Source: Macrotis lagotis
Lineage: Eukaryota > Chordata > Mammalia > Peramelemorphia > Peramelidae
Length of the DNA stretch: 64,000 bases
Assembly (NCBI RefSeq): GCF_037893015.1
Contig: NC_133659.1
Location: 13,958,658 to 14,022,657, forward strand
Reading direction: 5' to 3'
Part shown: positions 35,116 through 46,454 of the stretch, one piece after another
Position numbering within the stretch: the stretch's first letter is position 1
How the letters are laid out: every line of letters starts with the position of its first letter
Notes under the pieces: model-generated
What the model saw: only the letters and a program-made list of their open reading frames with translations
What the model was told of the DNA's origin: nothing
Databases searched by the model: none
Translations under genes and position numbers: made by a program

Positions 35116-35689
35116 GCAAATGAACACCTGAGCCCCCTTTAGTGGTCAGTCATTTAGCTTCTAAATCTTTTCACTACCATGGGGAACTGTTCAATCATCA
35201 GTGGATATATTCTGATACTGTTTAGAATTCCCTCCAAGTCTTCAAAGATGACCTTGAGGAACTCCCATGGACAAAACAAAAATCCTCAGACAGAGGACAA
35301 ATTTTCAGTTCTCTTCCTTTTGGAGAATCCCCAAACATTCTTTTTTTTTCTTTTTTTTGCTCTCTCAAAAGAATTCTCTGCCCATGGCTTCAGGATCATA
35401 CAGTTAGTAAGTAACTAAGGTCAAATTTGAATTCAAGGCTTCCTGACTTCATGTCCAACAGATACAAAAGTCTAGTGCATGTTCTGAGAATGGAGAGAAG
35501 GGAGGGATTTGAGAGATATTATGGAGATTGACTTCACAAGCCTTGGTTGGGTTCCATGAATTCTGAGGTATCTTCCACATGGAGGCAGGAAGACCTGAGT
35601 TCAAAACCAGATTCAGATACTTATTACCTGAGGTAAGGCTTATGACTTCAAATGATGGCATTCTTCCACAGCAGTTGATTATAATAATT

Positions 35690-35760
35690 TAATGGTTGTC
35701 CTTCATTCTTGAAGAAGACCCTGACATCAGGGAAGTGATGTATGCAGCCTCTCTAGAGAG
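35690..35760 (-). repeat. Tail-end fragment of the long tailed SINE
   Basis: ggttgtccttcattcttgaa followed by gaagaccctgacatcaggga is an excellent match to the tail at 37720, then the similarity is lost. Confidence 0.65.
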
Positions 35761-36011
35761 GTTAAATTAATTTGACCAATTTTGAAGTATCTACTTTGGG
35801 AAAGTCACTATCCTGAGTTCTGTGGGTTCAAAAAAAAATAATCTTTTTTTTTTTAAACAATACAGTCTTAATGGTCCAACATCATAGGCACTTAATAACT
35901 GTTTACTGGTTGCTTATCAGTTTCAATAGATCACTGCCTCCCCTTTTGAAAGTCAAGCAGACATCCTTCCACAATCCTACATCATAATATTTTTTTAAAT
36001 TTTCTTTTAGG

Positions 36012-36160
36012 TTTTTTTTTTTTTTTGCAAGGCAAATGGGATTAAGTGGCTTGCCCAAGGCCACATGGCTAGGTAATTATTAAATGTCTGAGACCGGATT
36101 TGAACCCAGGTACTCCTGACTCCAGGGCTGGTGCTTTATCCACTGCCACCTAGCGGCCCC
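36012..36160 (-). repeat. tRNA-derived marsupial SINE
   Basis: Full-length reverse complement from a T-run to cacctagcggcccc. No clear target duplication was found. Confidence 0.8.
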
Positions 36161-36714
36161 TTACCTCACAATATTAAGGAGAAAAATCATTCCAATTGAT
36201 ATCATTTTAACCTTACGCAAACTTGATCTCATTAGTCCTGAAAACTGCCAAGGGTCTGTGGGGGATGGAGTTCACTTGGATATCAAATTCCCCAGCTCCT
36301 TGAAGGTGTGGGAATATAATCAAGCTTGAAGACTAGGCTTTTCTTGCAAAGAGATAAAGTGACTCAGAGCTCACTGTTAGCTGAAGTTATTTTCTTTCAC
36401 TTATTTATGTTGGAATTAAATGGTTTCCTTTTCTTTCAAAAAGCAATTTTGATTATGAGCTTAGAGACAAGCAAAACACACACACTTACTTCTTCACCAG
36501 TGCCAACAGTCATCTCATTCTGGAAGATACCTCCATCCCTTCAGACCCTTTGGGACCCTCTCTCTGGTTAACTCCTACTGGAGCCTCCATTTTGGGAAGG
36601 CGCCCAACCTTCAGTACCCTTCTGACTTTGCTTCTGACTTTTTGGATGTTGATACCATATCCCTTTCCTCCTTTTCCTTCCCTACTCCTTCCATATGTCT
36701 TTTGTGTGCTCGTT

Positions 36715-36968
36715 GTTTGGTTATTTTTCAGTCACATCTAAGTATTTGTGACCCCATTTGGAGTTTTCTTGGCAAAGATACTGAAATAGTTGATCTTTAC
36801 TTCTCCAGTTCACTTTGTATGGAAGGAATGTATGGAAGAAACTGAGGCAAACAGGGTGAAGTGATTTGCCCAAAGTCAAATAGCTAGTAAATGCCTCAGA
36901 CCAGATTTGAAATCAGGTCTTTCTCACTCTAGGTCTAGTACTCTAGCCATTGCACCACTCAGCTGCTC
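36715..36968 (-). repeat. CORE-SINE (MAR1 type), near full length
   Basis: On the plus strand: cagtcacatctaagtatttg, accccatttggagttttctt, actgaggcaaacagggtgaa and tagccattgcaccactcag. Confidence 0.75.
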
Positions 36969-37080
36969 CTATTAGAATATAAACTTCTTGATGGCAGGGA
37001 CTGTCTTTTTTGTTTATTTAGCTGCTAAAAGGCAATAGTTGAAGGCTCCTTCTCTTATATACCTGGACCCAAGAGTGTTT
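36969..37080 (+). mobile_element. L2 3' end fragment
   Basis: ttagaatataaacttcttga followed by tggcagggactgtctttttt is the L2 3' end signature. Confidence 0.55.
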
Positions 37081-37719
37081 GTCTAATTCTTTTATTCAAT
37101 ACCAATACATTTCATCCCAGGGCCTCAAATTCTTCGCTCCTTTCCAACATCATTAATTATGATTAATGTCTTTAATTAATTGATTCTGTAATCCATTAAA
37201 GAAGGGTTCTCATCTGATAAAATATAAGGCTTAGAGTTTATTGTTAATTACATTGATTGGAATGGGAGTCTGGAACAAACCCTTCATATATATATGTATG
37301 TATATATCTTACCACATTTGGGACTCACAGTCCCTTACTTAGTTTCCAGTTGTTTGCTCTCACAGAAGGTACTGGGATGAATACTTTGGTATATAATGGA
37401 CCTTTGTTTCTATCCTTGACCAGTGCCAACATGTGGAGCTGAGTGATGGAGTATATTGCAGAACAAGGAGAAAATCAGTTTAGTAACCAAATGAAGAATG
37501 TATTTTAGTGGGGACAGTAGGAATTTCCAATAGTTTTAAACAAAACCTTATTTATACAATGAGCCAAAATATTATTAAATAATTTTAATTTATGTTTCTC
37601 CAATTATCAATAAATTTGAACATTTTTCTTTTTTAAATAGATTTTTATTGATTGTTTTTATATGAACTATATGTTTCAATATATATTTCCCCTTTTTCTC
37701 AATCCCTAAAAATAGTAAG

Positions 37720-38020
37720 AATAATTTTTGTCCTTCATTTTTGAAGAAGACCATGACATCAGGGAGCTGGTGCCATGACAAGCCCATGAATTGGGTTTGA
37801 GTAAGAGAATTGTGCTAAGTCACCAGCCTCACTTTCTCCTCCAGAATTATCTGGGTCCTATGGCCAGATATGGAACAGGATGACTAGAGATGGCCCTGGA
37901 TGTGAAGCAATCAGGTTTAAGTGACTTGTCTAAGGTCACACAGCTAGTTAGTTAACTGTCTGAAGCTGAATTTGAACTCCTGTCCTTCTGATTCCAAGGC
38001 CGGTGCTTTATCCACTGCAT
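37720..38020 (-). repeat. Long tailed SINE, the most complete copy
   Basis: On the minus strand: head cagtggataaagcaccggcc, B-box-like gagttcaaattc, body ccagccatct-like, and tail atgtcatggtcttcttcaaa followed by aatgaaggac. The head is tRNA-like. The last 30 bp resemble the 3' end of the LINE copies at 27390-27427 and 40705-40750. Confidence 0.75.
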
Positions 38021-38059
38021 CAGAAGAAAAGAGCAAAAAACCACACAATTGAAAGAGTG

Positions 38060-38122
38060 AAGATATATATCTATATATCTATATATATCTATATATATAT
38101 ATCTATATATATATATATATAT
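38060..38122 (+). repeat. (AT/ATCT)n microsatellite
   Basis: An alternating atctatatatct array of about 63 bp. Confidence 0.9.
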
Positions 38123-38769
38123 GTGTTTCATATCTATAGTCTTTACCTCTCCAAAGAAGTGAGAGAAGTTACCTCCTCATATCTCTTCTTTATGGATAGA
38201 GTAGGGAAATTTTTAAGTTGTTATTAACAATTTCTATTTCTTCTATCAATAATTTTTCATATCTTTTTCTCATTGGAGGGTAGGTAGTTAATGTAAATGA
38301 TGATGATGATGGTGATGGTGATGACTTGAATTATTATTTATATTGATAGTAAGAAAAGATATGGATTGGGCAAGAATATGGGATGACAGATGGACAGCCA
38401 AAGTGTCCTCCTGGGACCATTGCTTTATTAGATGAAAACAATGTCATCAGCATATTGGGTAGTAGCTTGGTGGTGAATTTATGAGAAGACATGGATGTGC
38501 ATCACACAAGATGGTTTGTAATCTCTGCCTCTGGAGGGTGACATCAAGAATTCATTGGTGTGTTTGGGTAATACTGATGCCAACACTAATATCAATAGTT
38601 TAATTTTATATCAGTTCTTTATAAAATGTGGACACCAGATGGTTATCAGACATATTAATTCTTCTCTACTAAGAGACCTATTCTGATTCTTCTTTATGGA
38701 GACTAGATGGCCCTCTGCTCATAAATGCTATGCTATGCTACCCAAACACTGGCACAGTTTATTAGCCTA

Positions 38770-39600
38770 GACAGGCATTAAATATGGAGTCTGGCAAAAA
38801 AGAAAATGAAAAATGTTGGTGGGACTCTGGGAAAATACACATATGGATGCACTGTTGGAGTAATTGTGATTGGGTCCAATTATTCAGGAAAGCATGCTGG
38901 AATCAAAGCATATTGGAATAATATATGAAAAATTACTAAGAAGTTCATGTCCTTTGATTCAGTTAGGATCAAACAGTTTGTGTCACTGCTGAGCCTATAG
39001 TCAAGAGATCAAAGAAAGAAGAAAAGGAAATTTAAAATAAAGATATATATATATATATTGAAAAATATTTATAGCAGTTCTTTATGTTGTGGGAAAAAAC
39101 TGCAAGGAATGGGATGCGTGTGAACCTAAGAAGGTCTGGGTAAGTTGTGGCCTATGGATGTGATGGAATGCTTTTAAAAGAGACAGAGAAGTTTTTTAAA
39201 TGAAAGGCAAATGGATTGATATAGAGTGAAATAAATAGGACCAGAAGACACCTTTTTTTTCAAGGCAATGGGGTTAAGTGACTTGCTCAAGGTCACACAG
39301 CTAGGTCATCATTAAGCGTCTGAGGTCGGATTTGAACTCAGGTACTCCAGGGCTGGTGCTCTGTCCACTGTGCCACCTAGCTACACCCAGAAGACAGTTT
39401 TAAAGACTTTTATAAATTGATGAAGTTTACAATGAGCATAACCAGGAGAACAAATGATACAGTAATCACAATATTGTAAAGACAAATAATTTTGAAAGTT
39501 GTAAGAACAATGATCATTACAGTGATCATTCATGGCTCTGAGGACGAAAGATCAATGATGAATTGTGATGATGAAGTGTGTTATTCATTTTTTATGGAGG
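38770..39600 (+). mobile_element. Old L1 3' region, interrupted by a SINE
   Basis: gcactgttggagtaattgtg, ccaattattcaggaaagcat, atatttatagcagttcttta and gtttacaatgagcataacca are in L1 3' order but strongly diverged. The copy is broken by the SINE at 39251-39386. Confidence 0.6.
39251..39386 (-). repeat. tRNA-derived marsupial SINE nested in an old L1
   Basis: The exact 10-bp duplication ccagaagaca is at 39241-39250 and 39387-39396. Confidence 0.87.
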
Positions 39601-39621
39601 GGTGGTGGATTTAGGGGCAGA

Positions 39622-39624
<3 letters not shown>

Positions 39625-39667
<43 letters not shown>

Positions 39668-39728
39668 GTGTATGTGAGAGAGAGAGAGACAGAGATAGAG
39701 AGAGAGACAGAGAGACAGAGAGACAGAG
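39625..39728 (+). repeat. (GT)n-(GA)n compound microsatellite
   Basis: A GT run is followed by gtatgtgt variants and then by GAGA/GACA units. Confidence 0.93.
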
Positions 39729-39973
39729 ACTAGTTGGTGAACTATCCTAAAAGGACCATTGGGTTGATACAGTGTAAGAGAGCCAATTTAAGACTCACAG
39801 GGTTTGGTATCATCCTGCCTCTACCATTTACTTCTTGTTTGACCTTGGGAAAATGCTTCTTGACCTTGGACCTCAATTTCCTCCTTTGTGAGAAGATCAT
39901 TCCAGGCTCAATGAGCACTAAAAGGTTAGTATAGTTCTAAGATGCGAAGTTTCTATTTAAATTATATGATGAA

Positions 39974-40074
39974 TCTGGCCTCAGCCACTTCTTAATAATG
40001 ACCTAGCTGTGTGGCCTTGGGCAAGCCACTTAACCCCATTGCCTTGCAAAAACTAAAAAACTAAAATAAACTGT
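39974..40074 (+). repeat. tRNA-derived marsupial SINE, 5'-truncated
   Basis: Starts inside the element at tctggcctcagccacttctt. The 9-bp duplication tatgatgaa is at 39965-39973 and 40075-40083. Confidence 0.75.
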
Positions 40075-40324
40075 TATGATGAAGCTAATGCCTTCAGGAG
40101 ACCTTGTGACTCACAAAAACCCCAGAATGCTTTCCTGGGTGATATTTCCCCCAAAGGACTACAGCTCTGAACTAACACCTTTTCTTCTCAGCAGAAGCTA
40201 TCAAAGCACTTTCCATAATTTAAAACCTAAGCAAGAATCCTTCTCCTTCTTTGCTGTTGTTTTCATCTGGTTGTAGAAGATCCCAGAAACTGCAGGTCTT
40301 TCTTGAGTTAAATTGCCTGGCATC

Positions 40325-40756
40325 CCAAGGTTATTAGAGAGAGCACAACTCCGATAGTCTCAGCACGTTGTTCAAATGCCAGATATACACTTGTCAAAAA
40401 GACCATTTTATGGAGAACTCACAGAAGACAAGCATTCACAAGGGGGTCAGAAGAAGAGATACTAGGACACCCTGAAGGTCTCACTGAGGAACTTGAGAGT
40501 TGATTGGGAGACCCTGGCACAGGACCACCTAGCATGGCGTGCCCTCATCAGTGAGGGGGCTGCACTCTATGAGGAAGGCAGAATGGAAGCAGCTCAAAGG
40601 ACATGTGACATCTGTAAGTTTAGCGTACCCACCCCAGGTGTTCACATGGATTAGGTTCACATGTCCTTGTCTGATCAGTCACAGTTGGACACACAGTCAT
40701 TTGTCTCAACCATAGTGATGTTGTTTTGGTCTTCTTTGATAAAGAAGGACAAGAAC
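40325..40756 (+). mobile_element. Non-L1 LINE, extreme C-terminus and 3' end
   Basis: Shifted frames show KTILWRTHRRQAFTRGS, ILGHPEGLTEEL and a CDIC-type zinc-finger remnant, the C-terminal order of the same LINE as at 26095-27427. The 3' end reads gttttggtcttctttgataa followed by agaaggac. Confidence 0.65.
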
Positions 40757-40893
40757 TAACCAACCAAGCAACCAAGCAACCAAGCAACCAAGCAACCAAG
40801 CAACCAAGCAACCAAGCAACCAAGCAACCACCAACCAACCAACCAACCACCAACCAACCAACCAACCAACCACCAACCAACCAACCAACCAAC
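40757..40893 (+). repeat. (AACCAAGC)n / (AACC)n tandem array at the LINE 3' end
   Basis: About seven octamer units aaccaagc, then AACC units interrupted regularly by an extra ACC. The array begins within 10 bp of the LINE end. Gln/Pro and Trp/Leu/Val open frames through it are artefacts. Confidence 0.93.
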
Positions 40894-41309
40894 ATTTTCT
40901 GTGTCAGTCTCTGTAAGCTGATTCCTGACCACTCAGTACACACTTCCCACAGATATTCCTAATTGTTCAGCATTTTCTTTCTTCTGTCCTTTTTGAGTGA
41001 CCAACAGAAAAATGTCATTTTTACTTATGCAAACATCTGTGTCTCATATATGTGCATGCATGTTTGTATATCTCTGTGGATGCATGTTTTAAAACATTCA
41101 ACCTGTCAAAAACTTCCAGCTCTTAGTTTCCTTATCTATAAAAACAAAGAAATTAGAGTAAATTCTCTTCTTGAACCCTCTGGCATGAAACATTCTCTCT
41201 GTTTTGCTATTCTTTGTTCCAAGGTTCCTCCCAGCTTTAACCAGAGCAGACCTCTCATTACTGACTCATCACTAGTTTCTGTTGGGGTCTGAAATCCCCT
41301 TAGGTAAGG

Positions 41310-41460
41310 CTTGTCTGCCTCTGTGATTTACTACCTTTCTGTCTTTGGGCAACCAAGTCATTTCATCTCCCTGGACCTCAGTCTCTTTATTTGTAAAATG
41401 AAAGGACCCAATCTGAAAAGGTCCTTCCCATCTCTAAAGCCATGAGCCTAGGATTTCTTT
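41310..41460 (+). repeat. MIR-type fragment
   Basis: gtctttgggcaaccaagtca, ctcagtctctttatttgtaa and ccttcccatctctaaagc. Confidence 0.6.
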
Positions 41461-41814
41461 TCTTTCACTTTATATTAATGAATGGAACATGAAAAAGCAC
41501 ATATAGAAAACAAATACTTGTTGAATGATGAAGAGGGATCCCAGCTCTCCCTATTCACAACCCACTGCCTTTCCCATCATACACAGGTTCTCTTGACCCA
41601 GTTAACATCCATTTTATAAGGGATCACATCTACTGCTATGGGCTTCTGTTAATTTTAAAACTCTCTATGGTTTAAGTAAAGAAGACAAAGGCCTTCTATT
41701 TGTGGTTATCTCTGTAGTGGGTTCCCTGCTGGTAGCATGAATCTACCTAGAGGAAATTAGGTCACCACATAAGGATAAGAAGAGAACTTGACGTACCTAT
41801 GTCAGTTCATAAAT

Positions 41815-41930
41815 CATAGAATATTATAGTTGGGGAAGACTGGTTTAGATCATCTCATCTAATCGTCGCAATCCTTTATTTGACAGAGGAGGAAACAGAG
41901 TCAACAAGGTGAGTCAAGTCATTGAGCATT
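41815..41930 (-). mobile_element. L3/CR1-like fragment
   Basis: tagaatattatagttgggga, tagatcatctcatctaatcg and ttatttgacagaggaggaaa. Confidence 0.6.
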
Positions 41931-42129
41931 CCCTAAGGCCAGGCACAATGCTTAGTTCTCAGAAGATTAGTACAATAACAACAACAAAAGACAAAGGGAA
42001 CTCTCTGCCCTCAAGGAACTAAAATTCTAATAACTTCCAAAGAAAAGGGAGCAGAAGAACCAGCAAGGGGGAGGCAGGGAAGAAATTTTTGCAGACAAGG
42101 TGGTGGAACAAGTCCAGAGTCTGGAACTA

Positions 42130-43384
42130 GACCAGAAGTGGGTAAGGAAGAGAACAAGACCGACCTGGGCACTTTTCTTCCAATGGAGGTTCTGGAAGGA
42201 ACTGACTGATTGAAGGAAGGGGTCTCAAAAGCAGAGTGATCTTCTAGGGAGAGAAGGCTGCTCAATCAATGATGGAGAAAGAAATTCAGAGAGTCAGAAA
42301 GAGGCCAGTGACCAACCCAAAGGCCTCCCATAATAGCTCTGCTATCAATTGGAACGGACAAAGTCCAACCTTGAGGTCAGTGTTCTTACCAGGATGCCAT
42401 GATGTTTTCCCACTTAATCCAGGATCCAAAACATTGTCCTAGGTAATATGAGGAGGGAAAAAGAAAGGAAGGAATGGTGGTGCCTCACTCATTTAATATT
42501 GCCTGCTTAATACATTTGATTAATAACTGATGAGAGCCAATTGGCAGTTTTTTGTAATTAAATTAAAATCTATCTTTATTCCCCCATATATAAATATATG
42601 CATATATGTATACAGTGTATTCTATTCTATGCAACAGGGACACAGAAATGAATGCTCCTTCAAAATATTTACCTTCCAATGAATAAGCACATTTTTATTT
42701 ATTTTTTCTTCCCCACCTCTTCTTTCTCTACTCTATTCCTTTCTGATCTTTTTTACTACTCCTGAGAGTAGCTGCATCAGTCAATCATTTCTTTTCTAGC
42801 TCGTATTTTCAATTTCTTCCTACCTACTATCTACAAACATGTCCAGATCTTTTCCCTTAGAAAACTGGCATTAGAGATTGCCATTCTCTGAAGTTATCAT
42901 CCTATATTTCCTTCCTTTCATTACCCAAGTCCTATAAAAGACTGTCTCTATTCTCAATGGCTACTAGTAAGTTCCCTTATTTTCTTCCAAAGACCTTATA
43001 ACCACTATAGAATCACCTTTTCTCAGTCTTTAGACTCTTTGACCTTTGCTGGTTTGACTGTTGTGATGACCTCATGTCATCTTTTTCATCTTTTTGACTT
43101 CTTTAAGGTGGCTCTGTCATTACTCCCGATCACACAGTGTTGACCCCTGGGTAACTGCAACTAACTCCCCAAGGTTCCTTCATGTTTATATTGGAAATGG
43201 GCAGAAAATATCTGAATGTGTTCCAAGGGCTGAAATGGGAGGGGGGATATCTGGGTCTACTCCAAAGACCAGCTCACATCGGCCTTCATTAGAATTACAT
43301 TAAGGGTTGAGAAAATGAAAAGGAGCCAAAGAACCAGGGATATGAGAGGCTGAGAAGATGGAGGATTGTAAATAGTATGAATCA
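42130..43384. other. Unassigned intergenic sequence
   Basis: No gene or repeat family is recognised. It is T-rich on the plus strand from 42680 to 43080. Confidence 0.4.
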
Positions 43385-43743
43385 ATTAATTGATAAATAT
43401 TTATTAAAAGTGTACTATGTGTTAAGCATTAGACATACATAAGAAAACAAAAGACATTTCCTGGCCTCAGGTTGCCCTCAACATGTAAGCAAATGTACGC
43501 AAAGAGTTTTTCGTTATACATATTACAGGTTGGCTTCCAGACCACCACAATAAAGTGATGATGGCAATAAAGTGAGTCACAGAAATTTTTTTTGTTTTTA
43601 CGGTTCATATAAAAGTTATATTTACACGATACTGTAGTCTAATAAATGTACAATAGTATTGTCTACAAAAACAATACACTTTTAAAAATAGTGTATTGTT
43701 GAAAATACTGTCCATCATTTGAACCTTCAGTGAGTTATAATCT

Positions 43744-43901
43744 TTTTTTTAGTTTTTTTTTTTTTTGCAAGGCAAATGGGGTTAAGTGGCTTGCCCAAGG
43801 CCACATAGCTAGGTAATTATTAAGCGTCTGAGACCGGATTTGAACCCAGGTACTCCTGACTCCAGGGCCGGTGCTTTATCCACTAGGCCACCTAGTCACC
43901 C
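43744..43901 (-). repeat. tRNA-derived marsupial SINE, full length
   Basis: The exact 9-bp duplication ttataatct is at 43735-43743 and 43902-43910. Confidence 0.85.
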
Positions 43902-44519
43902 TTATAATCTCTTTCTAATGGAAGTCTTGCCTTGATATAAATGACTGCTGATGGATCAGGGTGGTGGCTACTGAAGGTTGGGGTGGTTGTCATAAATTTC
44001 TTAAAATAAGACAACAATGAAGCTTGCTACATTGATTAACTCCTGCTTTCACTTGAACACTTAGAGGTCACTGTTGTTAATTGGCCTAATTTCAATATTA
44101 TTGTGTCTTGGGAATTAGAGAGGCAGGAGAAGGGAGGGAGTTAGTTGGTGGAGCAAACACACAAATTCACTAGTTTAGTTCATCATCTTACATGGGCAGG
44201 GGTTGTGGTGCTCTCAAATAATGACAACAGAAATATCAAAGATCACTGATTACAGAGCACCACAATGTATATAATCATAAGGAAATGGTTTAACAAAAAG
44301 TGACACAGAGACTCAATGGGAGCATATGCTGATGGAAAAATGACGCCAACAGACTTGTTCCACAGAGTTGTCCCAAAACTTCAATTTGCAGAAAATGTAA
44401 TAGCCACAAAGTGAACTAAAGCAAAGTGCAATAACATGAGGTGTGACTATTCAGGATAAACAGGAACATCAGTCTTCTATGTACTTTAGCTTTTTATCCT
44501 GACATTACAAATGTACATA

Positions 44520-45060
44520 CTTTATTCACACAGATTTATTACTATCTGCTTTGTGCTTCTGCTGAGTTAACAATGGAGCAAGTAAGTATTAAATGTCTAT
44601 ATTTCTGAATGTAGTATTGTCTGCCTGCCAGGAAAATCCTTATTTATAAAGCTCAGAAACAGCCGCCAAAAGGACAGAGATGAGGAGAGACTGTTGGGCT
44701 GCGTGGAATGATTATTTTACCAGTCACATGTCTTTCAAAAGCAATTATTACAGAAAGACACTGGCTCAGGGAAATGGGTTTAAGTGATCTCCCGGGGTAT
44801 TTTTTTTAATAGCACATTCCTCAGTCACCCTCAACTATAACACAAGGCTGCCCCATTAAATCTGGAGAACTACTCCAAAAAACACATCGACTGAGGTCTA
44901 ACCCGTAACCCAAGCTGGCTCCTGAGCACCAAATGCAAATAAACAGAAAAGAAACCCTTGAGAGAATCTGCAGATGAAATCCAGTCTTATGGAGTCCATA
45001 CTGTAAGCACATAAACAGATAGCATGATGGATGGGATTTGTTTCCCAAAGTCTAGTCTTG
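44520..45060. promoter_or_regulatory. Repeat-free stretch, candidate conserved non-coding element
   Basis: No repeat family is recognised. The sequence keeps CpGs and is complex throughout (cagaaacagccgccaaaagg, aaagcaattattacagaaag, caaatgcaaataaacagaaa, the last with an octamer-like ATGCAAAT). The function is inference. Confidence 0.28.
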
Positions 45061-45954
45061 GCTCAGCTTTTATTTTGGCAATGGAGACCAAGTTTCCCTT
45101 TCTAATGGCAAAGAATGACACAGAAATGACTTAGTTCTTCCTATCCAAGGGGTCTGGGAAGGTAAAGGGCCTCATATGACCCTGGAGAGGGATAACAAAT
45201 GCTGTCATAAACCTTCCAGAAACCCCAGGAGGGGAATCCACTCTTCCACAAGTCGGAGGTAAGAACAGGACCAGGGATCAGGGAGTTTGTGTTCCCTTTA
45301 AACCACTTTGATTTGGCCTTTGCTACTTTGGTTTGCAAGTTGATTTGTCCAACACTGAGAAGAGGGAGAGACTTAGTTGTCCCCAAAAGCATCTGTATAT
45401 TCTTTAGAGAGTCTAAAAAGAGATTTTTCTTTTATTTGTTTCAAGTCAAATGACAGTATCTCCAAAACAATTTTTAAAAAATCATCCACAAGTCAGAATT
45501 ATTGCTCAAGCTAATAGCAAGAACAGACTCATAGGCTGTCAGTGAGGAAAGGAAGGCTACATCTGATCCAATCTTCACATCTTGAAGAGGAAGAGAATGT
45601 GGCTCAGAGCAGGGATGTTCCAGGCCAAGAGTCCCCAAACTGGTAAACAGCAGAACTGGGACTCCTGGCCAGGTCACCTGACTTCTCCTTTAGTTCCCCT
45701 CCCATTCAATCTTTTTTATTTCTCCAAGAATTTTGCTTTGCTTTGGTAGAGTTCTGGTTGCTGTATCTGCTATTTTAATTTTAGCTTTGCTTTCTTTGCT
45801 TTGCCATTTTTAATCTGTTTTTCCATATTTCCTTATATTTCTTATTTTCTTAGATTCATCATCTCAGAGTTGGGACAGAGCTCAGAGATTATCTAGTTCA
45901 ACCCATATACTGATGAGAATTCTAGATATAATATCGAGCACGAGGCTGTTTTTT

Positions 45955-46105
45955 TTAAAATTCAATTTTATTTTTAGTTTCAAATTCTCCCCCTGCCTCT
46001 CCTCAGGCTATTGTGAAGGTAAAATGAAAACAAACCTCATTATAAATATGTAATTTGTAAACAAATTACACACATAAATATGTATTTGTTCCAAGAAAAA
46101 GAAAA
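45955..46105 (-). mobile_element. Old L1 3' UTR fragment
   Basis: ttcaattttatttttagttt and aaattctccccctgcctctc are the reverse complement of an older L1 3' end. Confidence 0.5.
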
Positions 46106-46119
46106 AGAAAAAGGAAAAG

Positions 46120-46350
46120 GAAATCCAAGTGACCCAGTAGATAGAGCTTGAGACCTGGAGTCAGGAAGACTCATCTTCATGAGTTCAAATCTGGCCTTAG
46201 ACATTTACTAGCTGTATGACCCTGAGCAAGTCATTTAACCCTGTTTGTCTCAGTTTCTTCATCTGCAAAGTGAGCTGGAGAAGGACATGGTGAACCAGCC
46301 CAGTATCCTTGCCAAGAAAAGTGGGGTCATGAAGAGATAGACACATCTAA
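46120..46350 (+). repeat. CORE-SINE (MAR1 type), near full length
   Basis: gacctggagtcaggaagact, agctgtatgaccctgagcaa, gtctcagtttcttcatctgc and ttgccaagaaaagtggggtc. Confidence 0.8.
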
Positions 46351-46454
46351 AAAAACCCTAAAGTACAAAGAAAACAAAAGCAAAAAAATAGAAGAAAATA
46401 TTTGAAGATTTATTCCTACTAAATGCCATTTATTGGGTTCATTCATCTCATCCA

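Noticed and set aside
40757..40893. CRISPR-like regular repeat
   Set aside because: Units are 4-8 bp with no spacers, in an animal genome. It is a microsatellite.
40620..40962. Frames rich in Trp/Leu/Val/Gly or Thr/Asn/Gln/Pro, looking like a membrane or repeat protein
   Set aside because: They arise entirely from the AACC/AACCAAGC tandem array.
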